Below are positions 53,260 through 64,000 of a stretch of 64,000 bases of DNA, piece by piece (position 1 is the first letter of the stretch; every line of letters begins with the position of its first letter). The DNA comes from Pteria penguin (lineage: Eukaryota; Mollusca; Bivalvia; Pterioida; Pteriidae): assembly GCA_035048485.1 (NCBI GenBank), contig CM068592.1:31246001-31310000 (forward strand). Direction: 5' to 3'. The notes below the pieces were generated by a model. The model saw only the letters and a list, made by a program, of their open reading frames with translations. It ran no database searches and was not told the DNA's origin. The position numbers and the translations under genes are program-made.

Positions 53260-55740
53260 AGGCAAAACACAAGGCAGGTGTCACCTTTGCTGAAACACAG
53301 ATAAATTGATTTTCATAAAACCTCAGAGTGAAAAAGCAGTCCCCTCTATTTGCCTATGGTAGGATTTTGACTTTCATTTTCGTATTTGAATAATAAACGT
53401 CACTTGTCTTTCTTTAGCAGGGGGCTAATGACTGCAGTAGCACTGCAGCATAATCTCTGTTGCATTAACACGCTGTAATTCTCGTTACTGTTCTTCTTCA
53501 AATGATGAGTTGAATTTACTTTCGTGATGATTGAACATACATTTGTGTGTCTAGGCGAAGTAATATGTATGATTAGGGAGTTTGGATGATTAGAAAGTTA
53601 ACAGGGACATATTTTATTTTTATTCAATGTAGCGACCGGAAATGGTCGCCTATGTTGTGGCGGTACAGTCATTAAGGCGCTTCAGAGTGTGGTGAGAGGA
53701 ATTATGCCCCTTTCTCTCACTAAAAAGTTTGACCAAGAATGTTTTACCATTTATTAGGCGGATTTTCTGTCTTTGGTAAGATTTACGATCTGAGGATGGC
53801 ACTACCCCTCGAACATTACTGAAAGAAACAGGGGCGGATCTAGAATGTAATGGGAAACGGCACAAAATCTCAAGGTGACATAAATATACGTCATTACAAA
53901 TATTATGCCGTCATATAGTTTCAAGTTTGACGAAAGAGGAGACACCCTCTCTATGTCTATTTTTAGGGATTCTGAGGTCCCATCCCTTGAATTGAAGCTC
54001 CCCCAGAGACATATATACTCATGTGTATATATGTCTCTGGCTCCCCCCCCCCCATGTTTTTAATTTTTATGTATGAGAGGAGACAAATAATAGGCGAAAT
54101 TGTACCCTTCGAACCTTCCTCTTTGGGCAGAGAAGTGATGGTCCTACCACTTGATAGGCGGAGTCTACACATTCCATGCACGATAAAGGTCTTGCAAGGT
54201 TAGAACGAGTTCGATAAGTACCTGACCGAACATGACAGATCAAATCAATTTCTCAATTCAATAGATAATAGAAAATTCAAATGAATTTCCCCCTTGTCAA
54301 ATACGGTACGATACACGATGCAGAGCCGAATACCTCAATACTATGGTAATAACTCTAGTGGCAATCGTATCATCGTTAGATATCTCTAATATTACGTAAT
54401 ACAACGCGAGGTTAAACAATACTGAAGCCCCCGATAAACAAAGCCGAGAGTAAATTGCCTCTAATCGAGTGACCACGTGGAGTGACCATCGACGTGTGTG
54501 ATCCCCTCCCTTACGGTGTCAATACTCAATGTCCACTTGACGCTATCGATCTCCGCCTACTTCAACCATAGTCTGTGTTTTGACACTGCACGTGTTGGTT
54601 TCATTCTGTACGTTTTTGTGAGGAGGTATTGCTACATGGGATATACGGCTTTGTTGACTGTTTATTGACGGCATTAAAGGCGGCGGTGATAATCGGTTTC
54701 ACGTGACCTTGTTTCATTGTTGGAATTTTGATTGTTTTATATACAAGTATTGAGAGAAATCAACACAGAACAGCGAAAAAGCGAGGTATTTATACATTTA
54801 CCCTTAAAACTTCATGCAAATAAAGGGAATGGATGGTGATGGCCATATTTATTTTAGGTTTTAGAGACAAGATTTCTGTTGACCCAATACTGCATTTACA
54901 AATAGGAACTGAGAAAGTAGTTTGAATCTTTGATTTCTGCGCCTAGATTCATTTGGTGCTCATGCTGTTCTTGTATAAAAAAAAACATTTTAACAAATAT
55001 TTAAAAAAGATGTTTCTTGTGATTCTCTTTCTGATCGTTCATAGGTCTACAAATGTAGTGGCCAGAATAGATAAGTCAAATACTGGCTTGAAACACTGCA
55101 GTCTGTCTTCTTGGCGTCTTCATTGTTTGCGTACCGTCCTTTTTCTACTGGCTGTTCAGAGCGAGTTTTTCCCCCTGGATTCACGCATTATAAATCATTC
55201 ACGCCTCGGGAGAAAAAATAGTCCAGATCGATTCTAATGCGTTTGGTGATACTAATGATTTAACCGTTAATTAAAATAAAATCGAAAAAACGTTCTCTTT
55301 CTCGGAATCAGAATGAAAAAATAAATGTCATCCGTTCCCAACAGAGCGTCAACAGCCAGAAAACGGATAAAGGCAACACGAAAAGGTGTTATCGGGACGC
55401 ATCTGGTGTTTTGTGCAAAATAATGACTACAAATATAAGATGACCCAAGGCACATATCTTATTGTCAAGATTTTTACTACATGCTTTTTTCAACAATTAA
55501 TGTTTGGCATTTTTATGATCAGCGACTTTAATCCATGTCAGAGATGCGTTTGGTCAATGAAAAAGTAAACATCTTACATCGTGCCGTAATGCAGAAGCGG
55601 CGTGTGTTTTATCGTAGCGGATGAGAGAAACTTGCCCAAAACTCGGTTACTATAGAAACGGATTTCCGCACAGTGAGATCAGTGTAAGTTGCATCCGAGG
55701 TGAATGTTTGCTGGATATTTACAGAGCAATCTGATGTGCT
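53260..55740. other. No gene recognised
   Basis: Mixed sequence, slightly less AT-rich at 54440-54700, with CACGTG at 54474. A piece at 53829-53850 (GGGGCGGATCTAGAATG) resembles MITE ends. No exon is supported. Confidence 0.5.
54003..54040. repeat. Perfect 16-bp palindrome, 6-nt spacer
   Basis: CCAGAGACATATATAC, then TCATGT, then GTATATATGTCTCTGG. It sits next to a C homopolymer and resembles the hairpin at 50243-50283. Confidence 0.9.
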
Positions 55741-55749
55741 TTTTTTTAC

Positions 55750-58158
55750 CCATGATTATTGTGAATTTGGTGTTTCTTAGGTAAGTCTATATACATGTCT
55801 ACGTACATGTTTAACGTGTTATAGTCTTGCAGTAGTTTGTAAGGTAGTTTATGTTGTTCAGTGTACGTTTTTACGCAAATTATGTACAACAAACGATGTA
55901 AGGGCGAAAAAACCAAACAATCGCCTCCTTTGTATATTCAAGAGGTGAAAAATTTAATCGACGTTCTAAAGTTTAATAACCCTTCACCTGAAGCTGCGTG
56001 AAAACTGTTCTCAATCTGACGGAAAAAATCTACACTTCTTTCTTTCTGTAGAAATCGCAGGAAGGAAAGGTTGGGGGGGGGGGGGGATAGACTTCTTTGC
56101 TTTTATTGAAAGTAGTCTGTTTCTCTGGAAAAAACTTTAGTTTTCGTAGCATCACGTTAGAAGATTGGAAGTTTCGTTTATACAGAAGGGAAATCTCATT
56201 TGTTCCGGATTCCGTTTATAATTTGTGGTCTTGGAATACTGTTTATATGTCAAGTATCCTCGGCGTTCATTACATTGCTATTCTCCAGGGGGTCATTATC
56301 AGTCGTTGCAATTAGTTATCCCTGCATCGTGACCAGACATACGTGATACTGGAGAAGCCCAAGTCGTACAATGTAAACTAACCTAAACAATCATGTATAG
56401 GAAAACGAAAATTATATTCATTGTTTCGGATGCAAATTTCCAGCTTTTAGAGTAAAAACTTGGGAGAGAGAGAGAGAGAGAGAATCTGGTTAAAAGAGGC
56501 GACTCGATGTAGTTGTCTAATTGATTGAACAATGTACAAAAATTAATTGAACAATGTACAATATATAATGTATGGCAAAGTTTTCTTGAATATACCCAGA
56601 TAGTATGTTCTAATCGTGGTATGAACATTATACATGGATACCAGAAAAGATGTTATCTAGTTTCTTATAAATGTATGTAATTGACATTTATGTCCCCCCT
56701 CTGTGTTCAACATGTAAAGATAATGGTGTAGATCTTGGGATGAGGAAGTACCAGGAATATATGCGCACAGCATCAGACACTTGCATTTACGTTTAGTTCG
56801 GATATTAGGCATTAGTACGCGATGTTGTTATTTCGTCTCTTCCCTTCTGGCTTATTACCTTCTCTCTGGGCGAGAGGTTGTTGTTATTTTGCCTTTCTGA
56901 TGAATCATGATGAGATTATAATTGGGGATGGGTACTTGTGTTGTCTGATTATTTTTTCTCGTTTGTTTGACAAACATGTACCGGGTAAATACATGAATAA
57001 AGTGGCTATCAATGTACCAATGTGCCACTTTCTGTCTTAAGGGTACATTATTTGTCCCATTAGGACTGTTATAAGTTAGACAGAAACGTAAGAAACACGG
57101 ATCTGAATTTAAAAAATCTGTTTCCCTTATTAAAAATTTCATTAAGGATCAAACCTAAAACACCAGCTTTCTAAACACCTTTCGTTTATATCAATTTTTC
57201 ATTTTGTGTGACCAAAGTCACCAGACCGACTTCTAGGATGGTCCAGGTAAAAATAATCAGTACCTGTAGCAGACCTTGAGCACTGCCTCTGCACGTTATG
57301 TTTCATACTAATAATTTTATTGGTACCGTAAAAGTCTATCAGTGCTGTACAATTTAATTTACCTCCCTGAAAATTGATGGTATACACGAAAGGTTGTGCA
57401 TCATAAGTAATCACATTGAAAAATGAGAGAAACTACCGGAAAGTCTGCAGAAATGACAGTATCCGAAAAGACGTAAAACATCAAAAAATTGATTTCCAAA
57501 TGGAAAAAACAAAACAAAACACAGGACATTTATTCAAGCTAGGGTAAACAATATTGTGGAAAACTACCTGTATGCAGTACAATTTATATGAGATCTTATG
57601 ATGCAGGAATCACAAGCTGGAAGTGATTTCTTCCCACAATATGACATAAATGGTGAAAGTTTGGCAGCTAATACACAGTTTGATATACCGGTAATACATG
57701 TACATGTTCTTGTTCAGGTATAATAGAAGTGAAATATTCTCCAGAATGGTAGGCAGAATGTAGAGACCGCCATCATATACTCGTACGATCATTGTCGCTA
57801 CTCTGATATAAGTTTTCTTCTAATCGACATTACATGTAACTTGTAAGAAGCTAGAGTGTCCATGTGGATGATCATTTAATTTTTTGGACAGCCACATTAT
57901 GTGGACGACAATTTACGACAGCCTGAGGAAGTGGACGGTTTTCTAGAGGTTACAGATTGTATGTTGTGGGAATATGAAAATTCTTACCAGTGAGTAGGGA
58001 GGTACATATAGAAGGGTTATCGAATTTCTTATACCTCTCCTAGATAATATGTATGTGCATCCATTTACTGTACGGATTCAGTTCCTCCCACAGCTGGTCC
58101 TTTTGAAGACTGGATCCGCTACTGACACTGCGTTTTCCATTTCCAAGGCATTATCAGG
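55750..58158. other. No gene recognised
   Basis: AT-rich, with a poly-G run at about 56073 and a GA tract at 56464-56482. No convincing exon, apart from a very weak start-plus-donor pattern at 55752 that I rejected. Confidence 0.5.
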
Positions 58159-58303
58159 AGCGTATCCAGCTGATTTTTCAAGGAAAGAGTGGATCCATCT
58201 TTATAAGTAGCCAAAATCATCTTTTTGGACCAAATTATCCCACCTGTGAGGGATCAAATTGCCAAAGGAACCTAACCCCCTCCTTTAGACTCTGGATCCG
58301 CTA
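58159..58303. mobile_element. Diverged relative of the 49717 MITE family
   Basis: Left end GGAGCGTATCCAGC, right end GACTCTGGATCCGCTATAAA. The interior has GTGGATCCATCTTTATAAG and TTTTTGGACCAAATT. The ends match the family GCGGATCCAGA in inverted orientation. Confidence 0.55.
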
Positions 58304-60620
58304 TAAAATAACAATCAAAGGTACTAAGTACATGTAGTTAACTCTTACAAAGCTGAAATGAACAAAGTTAAAAGAAATATCGTAAACGATGATATCTTGA
58401 CATAATTTTGACACGAGCATCTCATTGTGCGTGATCTGTATCAGAGATTCAGCATACCAAATGAAGGCGGGCCTGCCGACTGTAGAAGATAAACCCCGGG
58501 CGAAAGACCCTGTAATCACCTTGTGTGTAGATATCAGGGGGTGTACACCACAGTAACATACCAGGTCACAGGCATTGCTGGGATGATTATTGACTGTTTC
58601 GTATATGGAATACTTACTACAATGCTTCAATAAAAATATGACAGTTTACACATACTTTAAGCAAGACTTTGCTTGATTTGCGTAGAATATTCTATAGCTG
58701 GTAAACAGATTTTGTGTTTAAAAACGGGGATGGCGGGGGTCTTTTTCACCCTAATTTCATCTTTATACTACATAAAGTATGTCATAAAAATATCTTGACT
58801 TAAGTTCTTTAAGTCCCCCCCCCTCTTTCAAAAATCATAGATCGGTTAGTTGGAATGACCCGTTTACACTTACAGTAAAATTACAAGCTCTAATGTAGAA
58901 AACTAGACTTCGAAACAACACTCCAGCAAGAAAGAAAACATTTGGCAGGAATAGAGCAATTAATAGATGTTTTTGTCACCCGGAGCTAGGAAAGAGTGTC
59001 AGTCAGGCTAAAGGCTAATGCATAGTCTATCTCTGAGACGCTTGAAATTGTGATAAGGAACGTTAAGAAGGAAGAGTTTATCTTGTATACCATCTAGGGC
59101 CGATAGAAGCTTTCCTTGTTTACGTTAGTGAGAAACAAAAAGTAGACTGAATTTTTATAGAGAAGTTTTGTTTGGCCAAAAATAAACTATCAAGCGCGCA
59201 ATGTACGTTTAAAGTACTAGCTGACTGCGATCAGGGTCTCCAGTGAGTTTTATTACAATACTGGCCACTGTTTGGCCACCAGAGGTCTTGGATATGCAGT
59301 TAGAAGCCCTACGCGAGATTTCGTTCTTAGCAAGTAGGATCGCTTGCTAGAGATAAGAATAACTACATGATGTGCAATTCGCGGAAAGATAGATGTCTTG
59401 TTACAAGAAATACACAGGAAAAATATCAAACCCTTATCTTTTTTCCATGGGTAATGCTCCATAAATCATACTTTTTATATAAAAATCGCACTTTTGAAAT
59501 GTAGTCTGGAAGTCTGTTGGAAGAACATGAAGAAAGTTGACTTCCCACGAAGATTTGCCTAGCTTGTTGTCGAGAACTCGTAGTTAGAGTGTTTCCGGCT
59601 GCTCGGGCCTATCGTGTCTTTTGGACGCGATAGAATAATCCGAAGTCAAGTATTTCGGTAGATGTTGGTGGGTTTAAGATGCCTCACTCTTTCAGGTGGG
59701 TTTTTCTTGTATCGGTCTGCTTTTCTGTGCGGTGTTAGGTGGAATGATCTTGACATGACGTAAAAGAAGAAACAAACACATCTCAAGGCTATGGCCCGTT
59801 TAAGGTTATTTTACGAACCATGTTTCGAAGAAGTTACAACCGTTTTACCTCTCTAGGATTTCCCTTCGTGCTAGTAAATTATTGGGAGTTAAGGACGGAT
59901 CCAGAACTTTGGTTGAGGCTGCCACCTCTGGATCTGAGCAGGAATAATATTCTAGTATAAATCATGGAATCATGACACAAGATGATAATATTTGTAATCT
60001 GACTGATGAGAGTGTTCGATGTGTTATCTGAGAATGATAAGCCGTGGAGATAATAGACCATCTCAGTTGGTCATACTATCTTACCTTCCTGGGATGCCAA
60101 AACGTTAGAGGTTAGGACCCCTCGGCCATGTGTTCATTTTAGAATGTCTTCTGCCTGTGTGTGTGTGTGTTTGTGTGTGGAAAGGGGGGTGGTGTATAGT
60201 ATTAATGGCCGTTTTATTGTCGTGCAATGGATGTAAATACTGTTACCATGTAACACTAGAAACCTTTGATCGTTTGTCGTTAATTACGACGGAGTTGTTT
60301 ATGTAAATGAAAGTATTTGGCGGCATTTTAAAGCTGTAAGAATTCTTAAAGGAATGGTCGTCAATAGTTTCAATTCTTTCTTAGAATTGACGGCAATTGT
60401 GGAATGTGATTTATTTACAGTTAATATTATTCTTTGTCTATAATTCTTTTATCACTTCTACCAGATAAATTTGGAGAATGTAGAGCGAGGTAGTGGATCT
60501 TTTAAACAGGTATTAATGAGACCTAAGTAGATGGATATTATTTTGCATTAGACTAGAACAGGTTTGTCAAATTTTCAAACGTGATGAGCAACTGCGAGAT
60601 TCAGTCTTTTGACCAATCTA
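58304..60620. other. No gene recognised
   Basis: AT-rich unique-looking sequence. A short inverted pair, GGACGGATCCAGAAC and CCTCTGGATCTGAG at 59893-59940, may be a reduced MITE. A (GT)n tract lies at 60156-60180. Confidence 0.5.
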
Positions 60621-60624
60621 TTAA

Positions 60625-60950
60625 CGAAGACTCTTGAGCATTGTCTCGGTCTTTGAAGCCTCACGAAGCACTATCTCGGTCACCAAAGCCCCCGTGTGCA
60701 CTATTTCTGTCATCAAAGTCTTATGAGCGTTTACTCGGTTTGTGAAGCCCCATGAAGTGTAATCTCGCTCATCTAGGTCCTCGTCTCAATCATTGAAGAA
60801 TTGTGTTGGTCTCTGAAGCCTGAAGAAGTACACTCTGGGTCACTGAAGCCTTATGAAGCACCATCTCGGTCATCGAAGTTTTATAAGTACCAATCCATCT
60901 TGGTCACTTAAACCTCATGAGTATCATCTCGGTCACCGAAGGCCAGTGAG
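60625..60950. repeat. Old, degenerate tandem array (about 35-40-bp unit)
   Basis: Repeated CACTATCTCGGTCACCGAAG- and CCTCATGAAGCA-like blocks, about nine copies with heavy divergence. It looks like a decayed minisatellite. Confidence 0.7.
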
Positions 60951-61419
60951 TGCTACTTCCCAGCTCTCTTCATTACGCTCCAGTTTTCAGTTGTCTTTTA
61001 TGTTTAGGTAAATAGTAAGAGATGAATCACAGTGGCGGAATCCAGCATTTCTGAAAGGGTTTGGGGCCTACATGTAAAAGTCAAATATAAGCCAAAAATA
61101 CCCAGCCATTTTGGGTGCCAAATCTGGAGTTATATTCATATAATTTGAGTGTTTTCGCCACTGAAACACACATAAAAACTAAAACTAAAATGTCATGAAC
61201 ATTGATCCACATCGCAGACTTTTGCTAGAAACACCTACAAAATGGATAGATATGTACATTTTGCACACTGGTCTGGAAACTTTTCCTTGCTCATAATCCC
61301 CAATTGTTCTACCACTAATACCTCGAGCACGAAAAACAACATCCCATGGACCGCGTTAGCCAAAGCTTTGTTTATTTATGATTAAAGTCAATTGATGTTT
61401 GAAGATCCCTGACACACGT

Positions 61420-61917
61420 TTACATAAGTAATAGAGTAAACATATTCCAGGAAATATAATTATACAACATGTCGTTTGCATTTGTTTTAAACTCTTCCTC
61501 ACAAGTTTTGGCATGTTTTGGTAGATATATATATGTACATATGTTCTGTACGATGAATTGATAGGCTTCTGTTGATTTAATGCAGGAGACGCAAGGGTTA
61601 TTACACTCTAAACTCTCTCGAAAAAAGAGGATATTGTTAATACTAAACCCTCTGTATCTTTCAGAATCGATTAAAAAAGAACAGATAGAGAGGATCACAG
61701 TTCTTAGATAAGAATATCTTGAGGAATCAGAGTGAATCAGAGGCAACTTGGACAAGCTCCAACGCCGAGTACTTCTGGCGGAATCATGTAGGAAGGTGAG
61801 TGGATAGTATATACAAAATAAACATGTCATATTAAGAGGATATTTAGAGATTTCCTGCGAAAAAGTAGAACAAAGAGATGTGGTGAACTTGTGGTTCCAT
61901 TCATGTGTTCTCTTCAT
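61420..61917 (-). CDS. Unidentified minus-strand open frame (165 codons)
   Basis: Longest unexplained frame in the right third of the window. It is rich in Ser, Cys, Tyr and Leu, with CLFCIYYPLTF, SYLRTVILSICSFL and CEEEFKTNAND. I recognise no domain, signal peptide or splice structure, and the composition could arise from a decayed repeat. Kept as a candidate only. Confidence 0.25.
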   Translation of the reverse strand: MKRTHEWNHKFTTSLCSTFSQEISKYPLNMTCLFCIYYPLTFLHDSARSTRRWSLSKLPLIHSDSSRYSYLRTVILSICSFLIDSERYRGFSINNILFFRESLECNNPCVSCIKSTEAYQFIVQNICTYIYLPKHAKTCEEEFKTNANDMLYNYISWNMFTLLLM

Positions 61918-62087
61918 GTCCAGTGTTCGTGTGGGTTACCATGTTTCTTGAACATATGGCATTAGTTTTTTATTCATTATGTGAAGTCTCTGTTCTTAAA
62001 TACCTATCATAGATTAATACTAATAAATCGTAACATTTTATTTCATTTTTGGGAAAGATACAGGTATTGAAGTGAGATAAATTACAG

Positions 62088-62145
62088 TTCCAATGGCTTC
62101 AGGGGGCTTGCGAATGAGACTTAAGCCATTGGCGGAGCTCGTCCT
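62088..62145 (+). CDS. Possible first coding exon (ATG plus donor)
   Basis: ATTACAG acceptor-like sequence, then ATG at 62093 with G at +4. It reads MASGGLRMRLKPLAELV and runs into CT|GTAAGTC, a strong donor. G/C content is higher than the surroundings. A downstream exon would have to lie beyond the window or past the 19-bp array; I found none. Weak evidence. Confidence 0.22.
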
Positions 62146-62198
62146 GTAAGTCTTATTCAAAAGAAAAGTCTTTACAGATAAGAAATGTTAATTGTTTG

Positions 62199-62937
62199 TA
62201 TAGTTATCAGACTATCGTATGGTTATCAGACTATCGTATGGTTATCAGACTATCGTATGATTATCAGTACTATCATATGGTAATCAGACTATCGTATATG
62301 GTTATCAGTACTATCATCTGGTTATCAGACTATCATATGGTTATCAGACTATCGTATATGGTTATCAGACTATCGTATATGGTTTTCAGTACTATCATCT
62401 GGTTATCAGTACTATCGTATGGTTATCAGACTATAGTACGGTTATCAGATTATCGTATGGTTATCAGTACTATCGTATGGTTATCAGACTATCGTATGGT
62501 TATCGGACTATCATATGGTTATCAGACTATCGTATGGTTATCAGACTATCGTATGATTATCAGTACTATCATATGGTAATCAGACTATCGTATATGGTTA
62601 TCAGCACTATCATCTGGTTATCAGTACTATCATCTGGTTATCAGACTATCGTATATGGTTATCAGACTATCGTATATGGTTTTCAGTACTATCATCTGGT
62701 TATCAGTACTATCATCTGGTATCAGACTATCGTATGGTTATCAGACTATCGTATGATTATCAGACTATCGTATGGTTATCAGACTATCGTATGGTTATCA
62801 GTACTATTGTATGGTTATCAGACTATCGTATGGTTATCAGACTATCGTATGGTTATCAGTACTATCATCTGGTTATCAGACTATCGTATGGTTATCAGAC
62901 TATCGTATGATTATCAGACTATCGTATGGTTATCAGA
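62199..62937. repeat. 19-22-bp minisatellite, about 37 copies
   Basis: Unit GGTTATCAGACTATCGTAT (19 bp) with variants ATATGG and GTACTATCATCT. The variants are ordered in longer repeating blocks (for example 62236-62400 versus 62545-62710), indicating higher-order duplication of about 310 bp. Frames over it (MVIRLSYGYQTIVWLS-type) are artefacts. Confidence 0.97.
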
Positions 62938-64000
62938 GTTTTCAGTGATAATCATATACTGTTATTAAATAAGTCAGAGAGAGAGGGAGAGAGAGAGAGA
63001 AAAGTAATTTTATGCTCACAAATCCTCTAGGCCTCTCGATTCATATGATCGTAGAATATATTTTTTCACACCATTTCTTACTATTGTACAGATACAATGT
63101 CACACTATATGTAGCCACTTGTAACCACACGTATAGGCGATGCCACTCGCTCTGGGTCACGTTCATATAATATTACAATACATGTATTGTGACCAGTATG
63201 TAGTGGATGTTGATGTAAAGTGAACAATACAAAGTTTATACAATAGTATTAAAGTGATTTAGATCTATGATGTGAATCATATAAAATTAAGGGAAACATT
63301 CATCGAGTTATGAAGACAAAGTCACTCCTTGTGTTTCATCTATTAGCAATTTTTTATATTTCCAGAAAATAAATAGTGCAAGTACTTACAATTTACGGAC
63401 GTGTTATTTTGCACGTTTACCGTCAATATCATTACGTTTTCCTGTACATACCGTTGTAACTTTCAACATTGCATTCATTCGAACAGAAACGTGTGAGGGG
63501 GATAAATCCTACTTCGATGGCCAAAGCGGAATTGATTTTTATTTGACATTACTTTAAAGGCTATTGTGTGATCAGCCATAAATTTAAGTTGGCGTCTCCT
63601 TTTTGTCTGCTTCCTACGATGGCCATTATCAAGTAAATGACGAGGATTTTATAGCATAACGCTTGTATCTTTCTAATATTGCCTATTCGTTCATTATAAC
63701 AACTTTACTTTATAATACAAGAAGCTGGCAAATCTGTCGCATTTTCTGGCAGTTACCAATGTTGATATATTGTTAGGATTATACAAAACGAACATTTTTT
63801 TCTGTCAGCAGATGTATTCCTTTGTGTATTATGCGTACTGTAAGGCTTTAAATCTATGTCAAGAAATTTATTCAAGATTTTTGGTTACCCCAGTGTAAGT
63901 TGGCCAGAATCTGAGCGATATCGCGCGTTTGCCATTATTTTCGGTAATGAAGCTGCAAGCGGGACATGAACACCAGATGGCCACTTCACGGTTCAGCGCT
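62938..64000. other. No gene recognised
   Basis: A GA tract at 62976-63001, then AT-rich unique sequence to the window edge. No exon is supported. Confidence 0.5.

Noticed and set aside
55752..55780. Possible first exon: ATG, nine hydrophobic codons, then GTAAGT
   Set aside because: Too short to judge and no downstream exon in phase was found.
62196..62968. Two overlapping frames of 127 and 163 codons
   Set aside because: Produced by the 19-22-bp satellite; no start context, splice signals or domain.

Overview
The window looks like nuclear DNA of an intron-dense, AT-rich, repeat-rich marine invertebrate, probably a mollusc and perhaps a bivalve. The organism call is inference. It rests on short exons with GT-AG introns, tRNA-derived SINEs, decayed LINE tails, small inverted-repeat elements and many unrelated minisatellites. 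It is not bacterial, and most short open frames are chance or repeat-derived.

One gene is clear. A polycystin-1 family protein (PKD1/PKD1L type) runs on the + strand from 11519 to its stop at 41159, with a poly(A) signal at 41328. I resolved 27 consecutive exons. All splice phases agree and join into one open frame of 1,559 residues after an incomplete first codon. In order it encodes the end of a GAIN domain with an intact GPS autoproteolysis site, TM1, a PLAT domain, TM2-TM5, an S1-S6 polycystin channel module with a large extracellular TOP domain between S1 and S2, and a long polar cytosolic tail. The first exon starts in mid-codon, so exons for the ectodomain must lie upstream. I could not find them in 1-11518.

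Layout: 1-11.5 kb holds minisatellites, dispersed repeats and a LINE tail with no convincing gene. 11.5-41.2 kb is the polycystin gene; its introns hold a LINE remnant, a pogo/Tigger-like inverted-repeat element, SINEs and at least nine tandem arrays. 41.2-64 kb has no secure gene. It holds a LINE 3' fragment, SINEs, a MITE with a 7-bp target duplication, a near-perfect long hairpin, a CAT/ATT microsatellite, a 19-bp satellite, and two weak gene candidates (the frame at 61420-61917 and a possible first exon near 62088).

The most unusual observation is that three tandem repeats in the polycystin gene begin at exon-intron boundaries and copy the splice site itself. A 34-bp unit after the exon ending at 18003 repeats the last coding bases plus the 5' splice site 19 more times (12 GT, 6 GC, 1 lost). 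A 45-50-bp unit before the exon starting at 36813 repeats the 3' splice site plus the first coding bases 11 more times. A unit of about 100 bp after the exon ending at 38302 repeats that exon edge and donor twice more. In each case only the outermost site next to the exon gives full-length protein; the nearest decoys lead to a stop codon.
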